A stretch of 64,000 nt of DNA from Helicobacter acinonychis (GCF_900461455.1 NZ_UGIA01000001.1:992001-1056000), one strand, 5' to 3'; shown: positions 51,495 to 61,122, numbered from the stretch's first letter. Made by a program: numbers and translations. The notes: a model not told the origin generated them from the letters alone.

Positions 51495-53468
51495 TTTTTA
51501 CCTTTTTAAACATCTCATTTTTTACAAACTCCCCCCACTGCTCTGCCATCGCTTTTGCAAATCCTAGGAATGTTTTGCTCCTCCAAATTTGACGCTCTTT
51601 AGCTGATTTTGTTTTAGTCAGTCCATCGCTATACCATTTTGCTATTTTTTTACCACTTTTAAACTCTATAAACTCGCCAGGATCAACGATATTTGTATGT
51701 TTTAAGGGCGGTAAGTTTTTAAGCCACGAACAAGTCTTTTTTGAAGCGCTATCACCAAAGTGGTAAGGTTGGACTATTTGTTCAGGTTTTTTGTATCTTG
51801 TATTCATTATACCAATAGGGTTTTCTATTGCGATATAAGGGATTTTTGCATCCACTAAATCCATAAAAAATTTTAAAGCTTCCTCTCTGTCTTTTGTGCG
51901 GTTTGGGAATTTTGGGTGGGGTCTTTTTTGTTCTATGGGCAAATCTTTATCTTTAGGGTGGTAATACCACTTTGCTCCACTAACGGCTAAGAAAGTGCAA
52001 GGTGGGTGCACTATCATTATATCCCATTGCGAAACTTTTGCATGTTTGCCATTTTGCAAAACACCGCCTTTATTTTCAATCACTTCAAAAACATCGCAAT
52101 TAAAATGCCACTCTAGATGCCCACCACTACACTCTAACAAATCACAACTATAAGCGTTGAAACCAAGCTTTCTAAACTCATTACACACTCTTTGGCTTTC
52201 TTCACAAGCTATTAAAACATTTATATTAGTTTTTTCATCTAAAACCTTTGCTACTGCTAAAGCTATATTTTTGGCAAAATTGACTAGCACTGCATTGCCT
52301 ATCATTTTAAAACAAGCCGCTTGTGATCCCATAAATTCAAAATCATTAGGGAAAGTCTGTAAAATCGCTGCTCCTCTTATAGTGATTGAACGGCTTTGAT
52401 CGGCTTCTAGGTGTATAAACATAAAACCATCTTTTTGTAAATGTGCCACTAATGTTGGCGATGGTTTATCCCATTCTAAATTTCTATATTTGTTATGGTT
52501 TGAAACTTTTCCAGTAATCCTAGTATAAAAATCAAGCTTTTCTTTTGTGGGAGCGTTATTCATGTTGTTTTCAATCCAAAATTTCATCGCTTTTAAATCT
52601 CGTAGATTATTATATCGTGGAAAATTTTGTGTCAAATGATTTGTGCCGATAAATTCGTGAGAAATGTTTTTATTGTTGATTTTTAGAGGTGTTTTGAGTG
52701 GTCTAAACTTGGGTAGATGACCAATAGCGTCTTTAACGCTAAGCGGTGGGTTTTTGGATTTGAGATCGTCTAGGTTTTGATAAAATTTAGATAGTAATTC
52801 TTTGCTGTTTTTACGAACGCCAAATATGATTACTCGTTTTCTAGTTTGTGGGACTTCATAATCACCGCTAGAATAGATTATATCTTTCATTCCATTTGGT
52901 TTTTTAATTTCATACCCTATTTTTAAAAAAGCTTCATAAACCCTATCTTTCACGAACTGATCACCAGGTTTTGCACTAAGCATGCCAGGAACATTTTCAA
53001 ACACAAAGCATTTTGGTTGATAACAATCAACTATCCTAACAAAACTTTCAAAAAGATAATTCCTATAATCATATTTTATAGAGTGTTTATCTTGCGCCCT
53101 ACCTGCAAGAGAATAGGCTTGACAAGGAGGACCGCCAAAGATAACATCTATTTTTCTACCATTAACCACACCATTTAATCCAAATTGACTAACGCTTTCG
53201 TCGTTATCAGAGCCATAAATTTTAAGAGTTTCATCACTCCAAGAGCCATTGATCAATTCATCAGTTTTTTGAATATCAAATTTGATAACTCTTTTTTTTG
53301 TTTTTTTTCACTAATTTTAAAGCGTTTAATCAAAGCATTTCTCAATGTCATAACCATAGGTTTTTCCCACTCAATGTGGGCTAAAATATTAAATCTATTT
53401 GTATTTGCAAAACCCAATGATAAACCGCCAGCTCCACTAAATAAATCTATGCAATTATATTTATTCAT
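51469..53468 (-). pseudogene. Cytosine-5 DNA methyltransferase fused to a second phage-type methyltransferase domain, split by a poly-A frameshift
   Basis: The 5' frame (53468-53253) has SAM motif I CIDLFSGAGGLSLGF. The 3' frame (to 51469) continues with motif IV FGGPPCQAYSLAGR, motif VI CFVFENVPG, VIII PQTRKR, IX ILQTFPNDF and X GNAVLVNFA. The frames meet at two A8 tracts split by a C (plus strand 53292-53299 and 53301-53308); one extra A restores a 666-residue protein. After motif X, about 245 further residues start INVLIACEESQRVC and include IMIVHPPCTFLAVSGAKW and IAIENPIG, a pattern I know from phage-borne methyltransferase-like proteins. LlaJI-type systems need two m5C enzymes; this fusion could supply both. 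The AT-rich base composition suggests transfer. Confidence 0.75.
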
Positions 53469-53813
53469 TCAAGTTCTTAATACCATTGGTAGTGTTGTAA
53501 GTCTGTTTGATTTTTTATTTTTTGTTTCATTTTATCTGCCAACTATCTTTTGCTTTTAAGGTGATTGCAACAAAACAGATTAGGGTAAAAAATAACTTAA
53601 AAGAATTTTCTTGTATCCATTTTAATAAAATTTGATGTGAGTTTTCCTTACACCCAAACTCACACTCCTTTAAATGGAGCGAAAAATCCTATCTTTTAAT
53701 CCCCCTAACCCAAAAGATCGCTTTTTAGAAGATTATCGCTTGCTTAAAATCAAGCTCTTTCATGCTAGATTTTAAAAATGCTTTTGAGTATTTTATCCAT
53801 ACCCAATGAAAAA
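53469..53813. other. Gene-free gap between the restriction island and efp
   Basis: These 345 bases contain the likely promoter region of the methyltransferase gene, an inverted repeat GTGAGTTT/AAACTCAC (53637-53644, 53656-53663) and copy C of the dispersed 3' element next to efp. I see no open frame worth calling. Confidence 0.6.
53691..53796 (-). repeat. Dispersed structured 3' element, copy C
   Basis: Read on the minus strand just past the efp stop: a terminator-like hairpin (AAAAT...ATTTT, about 53795 to 53773), then AAAGAGCTTGATTTTAAGC and AAGCGATAA, a hairpin with GCTTG/CAAGC stem (53755 to 53738). AAAAAGCGATCTTTTGGGTT and AGGGGGAT follow. It matches copy A closely over about 90 bases. 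Confidence 0.7.
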
Positions 53814-54377
53814 CTATTTCACTTTTTCAAGATACTCTTCTGTTTCGGTATTAACCTTAATAATCTCACCCTCTAAAACATGGAAAGGCACTTGCACAAC
53901 CGCACCGGTCTCTAAAGTCGCTGGTTTTTTGCTCGCACTTGAAGTATCGCCCTTAAAATTAGGGGCCGTTTCTACAATCTTTAAAGCCACAACTTGAGGC
54001 ACATCTACTGAAATCGCCTTGTCATTATACAATAAAACTTGCACTTGCATACCATCCAACATCCATTTAGAAGCCTCGCCTACTTGAGAGTCGCTTAAGG
54101 CGATTTGCTCATAGCTCTCTATATCCATGAATTGATACGCATCGCCATCATGATAAAGGTATTGCATCGTTTTTTCCACAAGGTTAGGCTCTTCGCACTT
54201 ATCCCCCGCATGGAAAGTTTTCTCAATCACTTTACCATCTAAAAACGACTTGATTTTCGCGCGCACAAAAGCCGCACCCTTACCGGGCTTGACATGTTGG
54301 TATTCTACGATCCTATAAGGCACACCGCCTAATTCAATTTTTAAGCCCTTTTTGAGCTCACTCATCCCAATTGCCAT
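53814..54377 (-). CDS. efp: Translation elongation factor P
   Basis: A 187-residue three-domain factor that relieves ribosome stalling at proline runs. KOW-like domain I (residues 1-65) contains the loop [17 protein letters not shown]; the Lys at its tip is the usual post-translational modification site. Domain II ([17 protein letters not shown]) and domain III ([19 protein letters not shown]) follow the family. Full length. It is the last gene of HP0175-fba-efp. Confidence 0.96.
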   Translation of the reverse strand: MAIGMSELKKGLKIELGGVPYRIVEYQHVKPGKGAAFVRAKIKSFLDGKVIEKTFHAGDKCEEPNLVEKTMQYLYHDGDAYQFMDIESYEQIALSDSQVGEASKWMLDGMQVQVLLYNDKAISVDVPQVVALKIVETAPNFKGDTSSASKKPATLETGAVVQVPFHVLEGEIIKVNTETEEYLEKVK

Positions 54378-54398
54378 GTTACACTCTTTCCCTGTTAA

Positions 54399-55322
54399 TT
54401 AAATTTTATTAGAGCTACCCAAAAGTTTCATGCGCCCTTTGACCACATTTTTAAGCGCTAATTGGGCCGGAGCGAAAAACTTCCTCAAATCAAATTGGCT
54501 CTTATCTTCATTGGCCACCTTGCGCACTTCTGCAATAAAAGCGATCCTTAAGTCCGTGTCGGTATTGACCTTATTGATCCCCCCTTTTACGGATTCTTGT
54601 AAAAATTCAAAAGGCACGCCTCTAGAACCTTTCAAATCGCCTCCAGCGTCCAAATAAGACTTTCTTACATTATCCGGTATCGCGCTCGCTCCATGCAAAA
54701 CTAAAGGGATATTAGTGAGTCTTTTGACTTCTTGCAAGCGTTCAAAATCCAATTTTGGCTCACCCTTAAACTTAAACGCTCCATGGCTTGTCCCAATGGC
54801 TGGGGCTAAATAATCCACTTGAGATTCTTTGACAAACTGCTCTGCTTCTTTAGGATTCACTAGCACAGCGTCTTTTTCATCTACTGAAATATTGTCTTCA
54901 ATCCCCATTAAACGCCCCAACTCCGCTTCCACGCTCACTCCAGCGTTATGTGCCATTTTGACCACTTTAGAAGTCAATTCCAAATTTTCTTCAAAAGCAT
55001 GATGAGATGCATCAATCATCACAGAAGTGAAACCCGCTTTCACGGCTTTTTCACAGCTTTCAAAAGTCGTGCCATGATCTAGGTGTAAAGCTACAGGAAT
55101 GTGTGGGTAGCGTTCGCACATGATTTTCACCATGCCTACTGTCATATCAATCCCCATGTATTTGATCGCCCCTTCACTCGCTTGAATGAAAAGCGGAGAA
55201 TTTTCCTCGTTTCCTGCTTCAAAAATGGCGTTTAGCATTTCAAAATTCACAAAGTTAAACGCCCCTACCCCATAACCTTCCTTATGGGCTTTCAATAAGA
55301 TTTCATTACCTCTAACCAGCAT
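54399..55322 (-). CDS. fba: Class II fructose-bisphosphate aldolase
   Basis: A 307-residue zinc aldolase used mainly for gluconeogenesis in H. pylori. Zinc ligands are in ALHLDHGTTFESC (His about 83) and in GTSHGAFKF (His about 180) and LVLHGASAIP (His about 210). The catalytic Asp is in HLDHG. GVGAFNFVNFEMLNA at the N-terminus is typical. AGGTG lies before ATG 55322. Ten bases separate it from HP0175 and 21 from efp. Confidence 0.96.
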   Translation of the reverse strand: MLVRGNEILLKAHKEGYGVGAFNFVNFEMLNAIFEAGNEENSPLFIQASEGAIKYMGIDMTVGMVKIMCERYPHIPVALHLDHGTTFESCEKAVKAGFTSVMIDASHHAFEENLELTSKVVKMAHNAGVSVEAELGRLMGIEDNISVDEKDAVLVNPKEAEQFVKESQVDYLAPAIGTSHGAFKFKGEPKLDFERLQEVKRLTNIPLVLHGASAIPDNVRKSYLDAGGDLKGSRGVPFEFLQESVKGGINKVNTDTDLRIAFIAEVRKVANEDKSQFDLRKFFAPAQLALKNVVKGRMKLLGSSNKI

Positions 55323-55331
55323 GACAACACC

Positions 55332-56228
55332 TCATAATTTATCGTTGATAACAATCTTAGCCTGCTTCCTTAGTTGCTCAATTTTTTGATTCATGCGCTC
55401 TTGGAAAAGCTTTTCTTGCAACATGCCTTTAATAGTGGGTTTAGCTTGCTCGTAAGTGTAAGTTACAGGGTTATCTTTGGAGATCAAATAGATAATATGA
55501 TAACCAAACTCCGTTTTAATAGGGGTTTTAGTGTAATTCCCAGGAGTTAAGGCAAAAGCGGCTTTAGAAAAATCCGGAGCCATTTGGTTTTTTTGGAATT
55601 TCCCTAAATCGCCACCATTTTGCGCGTTTTTGCTGTTAGGATCGATCGTATCACGATTAGCCAACTCAATGAATTTAGCTTCTCTTTTAGTCTTTGGCTG
55701 TTTGTCAATTTCAGAAATAATCCTTTTAGCCTCATCTTCGCTTTTCACTAAAATATGTCTGGCGTGCGCTTCTTGTTTCACAAAAATTTGCTCTTTATTG
55801 GCGTTATAAAAATCTTGCATTTCTTTTTCTGGAATTTTAACTTTTTTCACTTGTTCGGCTTGTTTTTTAGCCCAAAATTCCACTAAAGCCTGTTTTTTAA
55901 CCGCATCAATCATCGCCTTAAATTCTGGAGTGCTATCCAATTTTTCGGTTTTAGCTTCATTTTCCACAAGCACAGTGCGAATGGCTTGCTCAACCAAAGC
56001 CTTTTTTTCTTCTTCTTTAAGCTTGTCAAAATCAAAATTAGGGTTTCGTTGCTTGATCGCATCAAAATCGCTTTTAGTGATGGGCTTGCCATCCACTGTT
56101 GCTAACACGCCTGCTGAAGCATCAGTCGTTTTTTTGCTGTTATTAGCCGTGTTGTGAGCAGGCTTAGCCCCCAAAAACGATGCACTCAACATACCCATTA
56201 ACGCTAAACTTAAAATACCTTTTTTCAT
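55332..56228 (-). CDS. Secreted parvulin-type peptidyl-prolyl isomerase, cell-binding factor 2 (HP0175)
   Basis: A 299-residue periplasmic or secreted chaperone, the H. pylori relative of Campylobacter PEB4. Signal peptide 1-21 (MKKGILSLALMGMLSASFLGA). A SurA-like helical N-domain surrounds the rotamase core, which starts AHARHILVKSEDEAKR (about 155) and includes GGDLGKFQKNQMAPDFSKAAF and TEFGYHIIYL. HP0175 has been reported to act on host cells through TLR4. The frame extends to GTG 56243, but ATG 56228 with GGTGGAG upstream gives the signal peptide and the known length. Confidence 0.93.
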   Translation of the reverse strand: MKKGILSLALMGMLSASFLGAKPAHNTANNSKKTTDASAGVLATVDGKPITKSDFDAIKQRNPNFDFDKLKEEEKKALVEQAIRTVLVENEAKTEKLDSTPEFKAMIDAVKKQALVEFWAKKQAEQVKKVKIPEKEMQDFYNANKEQIFVKQEAHARHILVKSEDEAKRIISEIDKQPKTKREAKFIELANRDTIDPNSKNAQNGGDLGKFQKNQMAPDFSKAAFALTPGNYTKTPIKTEFGYHIIYLISKDNPVTYTYEQAKPTIKGMLQEKLFQERMNQKIEQLRKQAKIVINDKL

Positions 56229-56408
56229 CTGTGTGTTCTCCACCTTACTAAAATGTCATCATTAAAACTACATTATAGCAAGTTTAAAGCAAAATTCTAT
56301 ACTCTTTTAACTATTCTAGTGTTTTATAAGCTTGACTATGGGATAAGATTAAGGGACTTTGTGCTTAAATACCCCTTATAAAGGTGAGTTTAAGAAGGGT
56401 TTTGGGTT

Positions 56409-57137
56409 ATGGTTTTGTCTTTATCTATCCTTAAAAAAAGCTTTGAAGATTTTTTAAGCACTAGAATGCTTTTAATCAATCTTGGTCCCATTCTTTTGAG
56501 TTTGGCGTTTTTTGGAATTGTTTTTTACTACGATGGCGAGAGCATTGTGAGATATTGCCAAACCTTATTACCGCAATCTTTAAATGATTATGCCCATGCT
56601 CAAGGCTTTTTTTCTAGCGTGTTTGCATGGGTTTTTAAAGCGTTAGTGTATTTTCTTATTTTTTGGATCGTGATTTTTTTGAGTTTAGTCATCAATATTT
56701 TTGTGTCTATTTTTTACACCCCTTTAGTGGTTTCCTATTTGCACCAAAAATATTATTCCCATGTTGTTTTAGAAGAATTTGGCTCTATCCTTTTTTCTAT
56801 TAAATATTTTTTAAAATCGCTCCTTTTTATGCTTTTATTGATGGCGGTTTTAACGCCCTTTTATTCCATTCCTTTTATAGGGATTTTTGGGGTCTTTTTT
56901 TCTACAATCGTGCATTTCCTCTTTTTTAAAAACACCATGAGTTTGGATATAGCTAGTGCAATTTTTAATCATCAAAGTTATCAAAACCTCCTCAAACAAC
57001 ACCGTTTGAAGCATTATCGTTTTTCATTTTTTTGCTATCTTTTTTCTCTAATCCCTTTTTTTAATTTTTTTGCCACCTTGTTGCAAACCCTCATGCTCAC
57101 GCACTACTTTTTTATCCTTAAAGAAAAAGAATGCTAG
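56409..57137 (+). CDS. EI24/CysZ-like membrane protein (HP0174)
   Basis: A 242-residue inner membrane protein with about four long hydrophobic segments, very rich in Phe. It begins VLSLSILKKSFEDFLSTRM, resembling the start of EI24/CysZ proteins; IPFIGIFGVFFSTIVHFLFF and SLDIASAIFNHQSY also suit the family. CysZ proteins move sulphate; whether this one does is unknown. It overlaps fliR by seven bases and so is co-translated with it. Confidence 0.75.
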   Translation: MVLSLSILKKSFEDFLSTRMLLINLGPILLSLAFFGIVFYYDGESIVRYCQTLLPQSLNDYAHAQGFFSSVFAWVFKALVYFLIFWIVIFLSLVINIFVSIFYTPLVVSYLHQKYYSHVVLEEFGSILFSIKYFLKSLLFMLLLMAVLTPFYSIPFIGIFGVFFSTIVHFLFFKNTMSLDIASAIFNHQSYQNLLKQHRLKHYRFSFFCYLFSLIPFFNFFATLLQTLMLTHYFFILKEKEC

Positions 57138-57898
57138 ATTTTATTCAAGAGCTTAGCACCCCGCATGTAAGGGATTTTTTCTTATTATTTTTAAGGGTTA
57201 GTGGGGTGCTATCTTTTTTCCCTTTTTTTGAAAACCATTTGGTGCCATTGTCAGTGCGTGGGGCTTTGAGCTTGTATGTGAGTGCGATTTTTTACCCTAC
57301 TTTAGAATTTTCAAACGCCACTTACACGCCTGAGAGTTTCATCATCGCATGTTTATGTGAGCTGTTTTTAGGGGTGTGCGCGTCTATCTTTTTGCAAATC
57401 GTCTTTGCGAGTTTAGTGTTTGCAACCGATAGCATTAGCTTTTCTATGGGGCTTACCATGGCGAGCGTTTATGATCCTATTTCAGGAGCGCAAAAACCCA
57501 TTGTGGGGCAAGCCCTTTTATTGCTAGCGATTTTAATTTTACTGGATTTATCTTTCCATCATCAAATCATTTTGTTTGTGGATCACAGCTTAAAAGCCGT
57601 CCCTTTAGGGCAATTTGTCTTTGAACCGGCACTAGCTAAAAACATTGTCAAAGCCTTTTCGCACTTGTTTATTATAGGGTTTTCTATGGCGTTCCCTATT
57701 TTGTGCTTGGTGCTATTGAGCGATATTATTTTTGGAATGATCATGAAAACACACCCTCAATTCAACTTGCTTGCTATTGGTTTCCCAGTTAAAATTGCGA
57801 TTGGGTTTGTGGGCATTATTTTAATTGTTTCGGCTATCATGGGGCGTTTTAAAGATGAAATCAGTTTGGCGTTTAGTACGATTAGTAAAATCTTTTAA
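57131..57898 (+). CDS. fliR: Flagellar type III export protein FliR
   Basis: A 255-residue membrane component of the flagellar export gate (FliPQR). It has about six hydrophobic segments. Family motifs are RVSGVLSFFPFFENHLVPLSVRG-type start (split: FFPFFENHLVPLSVRG, about 28-43), ATDSISFSMGLTMASVYDPI near residue 100 and FNLLAIGFPVKIAIGF near residue 215. Full length. In 26695, as I recall, moeA (HP0172) follows; here prfB comes next after 60 bases. Confidence 0.94.
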   Translation: MLDFIQELSTPHVRDFFLLFLRVSGVLSFFPFFENHLVPLSVRGALSLYVSAIFYPTLEFSNATYTPESFIIACLCELFLGVCASIFLQIVFASLVFATDSISFSMGLTMASVYDPISGAQKPIVGQALLLLAILILLDLSFHHQIILFVDHSLKAVPLGQFVFEPALAKNIVKAFSHLFIIGFSMAFPILCLVLLSDIIFGMIMKTHPQFNLLAIGFPVKIAIGFVGIILIVSAIMGRFKDEISLAFSTISKIF

Positions 57899-57916
57899 AA
57901 TAGCCTCTAACAATGC

Positions 57917-57922
57917 TATAAT
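57917..57922 (+). promoter_or_regulatory. -10 element for prfB
   Basis: TATAAT preceded by TGC (extended -10) lies 37 bases before the prfB GTG, in the short gap where moeA would be expected. Confidence 0.55.
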
Positions 57923-57958
57923 GACCACTTTAAAACCCCACTTATAAAGGTTCTATTT

Positions 57959-59050
57959 GTGGATAACTACACTTATAGCGAATTGTTAAAAAGCTTGCAA
58001 AACAAATGCGATAATATCGCCTTAATCATCAAGCCTGAAAAGGTCAAACAGAAATTAGAACGCATTGAAAAAGAGCAAGAAGACCCTAATTTTTGGCAAG
58101 ATGTCTTAAAAGCCAGAGACACCAATAAAGAAAAAGTGCGCTTAAACCGCTTGCTAGAAACCTATCAAAAAACCAAAAACGCTTTAGATGAAAGCGTAGA
58201 ATTGTTTGAGATCGCCCAAAACGATAACGATGAAGTTACTTTGTCTTTACTTTATGAAGAGGCTCCTATTTTAGAACATGGTGTGCAAAAGGTAGAAATT
58301 GAAATCATGTTAAGCGGCGAACATGACGCTTCAAACGCCATTATCACCATTCAGCCTGGAGCGGGGGGGACTGAAAGCCAGGATTGGGCGAGTATTTTGT
58401 ATCGCATGTATTTGAGGTGGGCAGAAAGAAGGGGTTTTAAAAGCGAGATTTTAGATTATCAAGATGGCGAAGAAGCAGGCATTAAAGGGGTAGCCTTTAT
58501 TATTAAGGGCGAAAACGCTTATGGCTATTTGAAAAATGAAAGCGGTGTGCATAGGCTTGTTAGGATCTCACCCTTTGATGCAAACGCCAAACGGCACACG
58601 AGTTTTGCGAGCGTGCAAATTAGCCCTGAATTGGATGATGATATTGATATAGAAATTGATGAAAAAGATGTCCGCTATGATTATTATAGGGCTAGTGGGG
58701 CAGGTGGTCAGCATGTCAATAAAACAGAAAGCGCGGTTAGGATCACGCATTTTCCCACCGGTATTGTGGTGCAATGCCAAAACGACAGAAGCCAACATAA
58801 AAACAAAGCGAGCGCCTTAAAAATGCTTAAATCCAAGCTTTATGAATTGGAATTAGAAAAACAACAAAGCACCGCCAAAAATGAAGAAAAAAGCGAGATC
58901 GGTTGGGGGCATCAAATAAGAAGCTATGTCCTAGCCCCCTACCAGCAAGTCAAAGACGCTCGCTCCAATATCGCTTATAGCAATGTGGAAGCGATTTTAG
59001 ATGGCGATATTGACGCCATTTTAGAGGGTGTTTTGATCGCTAAAGCTTAA
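57959..59050 (+). CDS. prfB: Peptide chain release factor 2
   Basis: A 363-residue class I release factor reading UGA and UAA. The catalytic GGQ is in [18 protein letters not shown] (about 247); the stop-codon-reading SPF tripeptide is in [12 protein letters not shown] (about 202). Starts GTG 57959 with AAAGGTTCT upstream. The gene is one uninterrupted frame: the programmed +1 frameshift that autoregulates RF2 in E. coli is absent, as in related bacteria. Confidence 0.96.
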   Translation: MDNYTYSELLKSLQNKCDNIALIIKPEKVKQKLERIEKEQEDPNFWQDVLKARDTNKEKVRLNRLLETYQKTKNALDESVELFEIAQNDNDEVTLSLLYEEAPILEHGVQKVEIEIMLSGEHDASNAIITIQPGAGGTESQDWASILYRMYLRWAERRGFKSEILDYQDGEEAGIKGVAFIIKGENAYGYLKNESGVHRLVRISPFDANAKRHTSFASVQISPELDDDIDIEIDEKDVRYDYYRASGAGGQHVNKTESAVRITHFPTGIVVQCQNDRSQHKNKASALKMLKSKLYELELEKQQSTAKNEEKSEIGWGHQIRSYVLAPYQQVKDARSNIAYSNVEAILDGDIDAILEGVLIAKA

Positions 59051-59113
59051 GTGCGCTAAAATAACAGCAATGCATTATGGTTAAAAACGCTTTTAAACGC
59101 ACAAGGAATAACG

Positions 59114-59842
59114 ATGACACAAGAAGAATTAGACGCTTTAATGAGTGGGGGCGATTTAGAAAAATTAGAAGCTTTAGAGGCTGAGACTAAAGAAGAAGCT
59201 AAAGAAGAGCTCGCTAAAGAGAGTAAAGAAAATTGTAACTCTAGCGAAAAAATGATTGTCAAAAAAGAAGATGCTGAAAAATACGGCAAGATTAGTCCTA
59301 ACGAATGGCCTCCCCCTCCCCCCACTGAAGAGCATAAGGTCGTGCATCAATTAGACGATGTTACAAGAGATTCTGAAGTGAAAGCCACGCAAATTTTTGA
59401 TCAATTGGATTTGATTGGGGCTAGTGCTGAAAAAATCGCCAAAATGGTTAAAAAAATCCAAGAACCTCTAAAAAAACACCAAGAAATTTTTGAAAATTTG
59501 CATGCCCATTTCCCTAACATTGAATCTTTTAAAACCGTGCTCAATGAACAGCAAGAAATCCTAAACGCCCTAAAAACGATTGAAGAAGAAGCCAATAATT
59601 GCTCGGATAGCTCCATGCAAGCGATGGATATTATGCAATTTCAAGATATTCACCGCCAAAAAATTGAACGGGTAGTCAATGTCATGCGAGCGCTCAGCCA
59701 ATACATGAACTCGCTTTTTGAAGGCAAAATTGATGATTCCAAGCGTGTGGGTTCAGCGACTTATATCACCGGCGATGACGATAAAGATTTAGCTAGTGCT
59801 GATGATATTGAAGCGTTGATCGCTTCTTTTGGAGCCAAGTAA
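59114..59842 (+). CDS. cheZ: CheZ-type CheY phosphatase (HP0170)
   Basis: A 242-residue chemotaxis phosphatase that ends CheY-P signalling, the remote CheZ of H. pylori. The catalytic Asp178 and Gln182 are in MQFQDIHRQKIERV. The last residues, DIEALIASFGAK, match the CheY-docking peptide of enteric CheZ (DDLLASLGF type). A long four-helix bundle lies between. The N-terminus MTQEELDALMSGG resembles the FliM/FliN-type QDELDALL motif, perhaps for docking at the flagellar switch (inference). AAGGAATAACG precedes the ATG. Confidence 0.88.
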   Translation: MTQEELDALMSGGDLEKLEALEAETKEEAKEELAKESKENCNSSEKMIVKKEDAEKYGKISPNEWPPPPPTEEHKVVHQLDDVTRDSEVKATQIFDQLDLIGASAEKIAKMVKKIQEPLKKHQEIFENLHAHFPNIESFKTVLNEQQEILNALKTIEEEANNCSDSSMQAMDIMQFQDIHRQKIERVVNVMRALSQYMNSLFEGKIDDSKRVGSATYITGDDDKDLASADDIEALIASFGAK

Positions 59843-59844
59843 AA

Positions 59845-61122
59845 GTGGCAGAATTACTCTCTCCAGCCGGTAATTTAAAAAAGCTTAAAATCGCTCTCAA
59901 CTATGGGGCTGATGCGGTTTATGGGGGAGTGAGCCATTTTTCTTTACGCAATCGTGCGAGCAAAGAATTCACTTTAGAGACCTTTAAAGAAGGCATTGAT
60001 TACGCGCATGCACTGAATAAAAAAGTCTATGCCACGATCAATGGTTTCCCTTTCAATTCACAGCTCAAACTTTTAGAAGAACACATCTCTAAAATGGCAG
60101 AGCTAGAGCCGGACGCTTTTATTATCGCTACGCCTGGTGTCGTCAAACTCGCTTTAAAAATCGCCCCACGCATCCCTATCCATTTATCCACGCAAGCGAA
60201 TGTTTTAAATGTGTTAGATGCACAAGTGTTTTATGATTTAGGGGTTAAACGCATTGTGTGTGCCAGGGAATTGAGCTTGAATGATGCGATTGAAATTAAA
60301 AAAACCTTACCTAATTTAGAATTAGAAATTTTTGTGCATGGGAGCATGTGCTTTGCTTTTTCGGGGCGTTGCTTGATTTCGGCTTTACAAAAGGGGCGCG
60401 TGCCCAATCGGGGGAGTTGTGCGAATGATTGCCGTTTTGATTATGAATATTATGTCAAAAACCCTGATAATGGCGTAATGATGCGATTAGTTGAAGAAGA
60501 GGGCGTAGGCACGCATATTTTTAACGCTAAAGATTTGAATCTCTCTAGCCATATCGCTGAAATTTTAAGTTCAAACGCCATCAGTGCACTTAAGATTGAA
60601 GGGCGCACCAAGTCCAGTTACTATGCCGCGCAAACCACGCGCATCTATCGTTTAGCGATTGATGATTTTTATCACAACACCTTTAGACCCAACTTTTATA
60701 CTAGCGAATTGAACACGCTTAAAAATAGGGGTTTTACCGATGGCTATTTGATGCGAAGGCCTTTTGAAAGGCTAGACACTCAAAACCACCAAACAGCCAT
60801 TAGTGAAGGGGATTTTCAAGTCAGTGGCGAAGTGACCGAAGATGGGCGTTTTTTTGCGTGCAAATTCACCACCACCACTAACATCGCCTATGAAATCATC
60901 ACCCCAAAAAATGCGGCTATCACGCCCATAGTCAATGAAATTGGCAAGATTTATACCTTTGAAAAACGCTATTATTTGGTGCTTTATAAAATCCTTTTAG
61001 AAAATAACACCGAGTTAGAAACTATCCATAGCGGGAATGTGAATTTAGTGCGACTGCCCACGCTTTTACCGGCGTTTAGTTTTTTACGCACCCAAGTGGA
61101 GTCTAAAATGGGATTTGATTGA
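59845..61122 (+). CDS. U32-family peptidase / collagenase-like protein (HP0169)
   Basis: A 425-residue protein starting at GTG 59845, two bases after the cheZ stop. The N-terminal ELLSPAGNLKKLKIALNYGADAVYGG is a TIM-barrel start typical of U32 proteins. EIFVHGSMCFAFSGRCLISA and GRVPNRGSCANDCRFDYEY (about 165-205) carry four cysteines that probably bind an iron-sulphur cluster. Relatives were first called collagenases and later shown to hydroxylate RNA bases (RlhA/TrhP); the latter fits a cytosolic protein without signal peptide. It has been reported as needed for stomach colonisation. Confidence 0.88.
   Translation: MAELLSPAGNLKKLKIALNYGADAVYGGVSHFSLRNRASKEFTLETFKEGIDYAHALNKKVYATINGFPFNSQLKLLEEHISKMAELEPDAFIIATPGVVKLALKIAPRIPIHLSTQANVLNVLDAQVFYDLGVKRIVCARELSLNDAIEIKKTLPNLELEIFVHGSMCFAFSGRCLISALQKGRVPNRGSCANDCRFDYEYYVKNPDNGVMMRLVEEEGVGTHIFNAKDLNLSSHIAEILSSNAISALKIEGRTKSSYYAAQTTRIYRLAIDDFYHNTFRPNFYTSELNTLKNRGFTDGYLMRRPFERLDTQNHQTAISEGDFQVSGEVTEDGRFFACKFTTTTNIAYEIITPKNAAITPIVNEIGKIYTFEKRYYLVLYKILLENNTELETIHSGNVNLVRLPTLLPAFSFLRTQVESKMGFD

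Noticed and set aside
53253-53468. A stand-alone 71-residue protein with a SAM motif
   Set aside because: It is the N-terminus of the methyltransferase, split off by the poly-A frameshift.
57959-58050. A programmed frameshift in prfB
   Set aside because: The gene is one open frame from GTG to its stop; no in-frame UGA or slippery CUUUGA-type site is seen.
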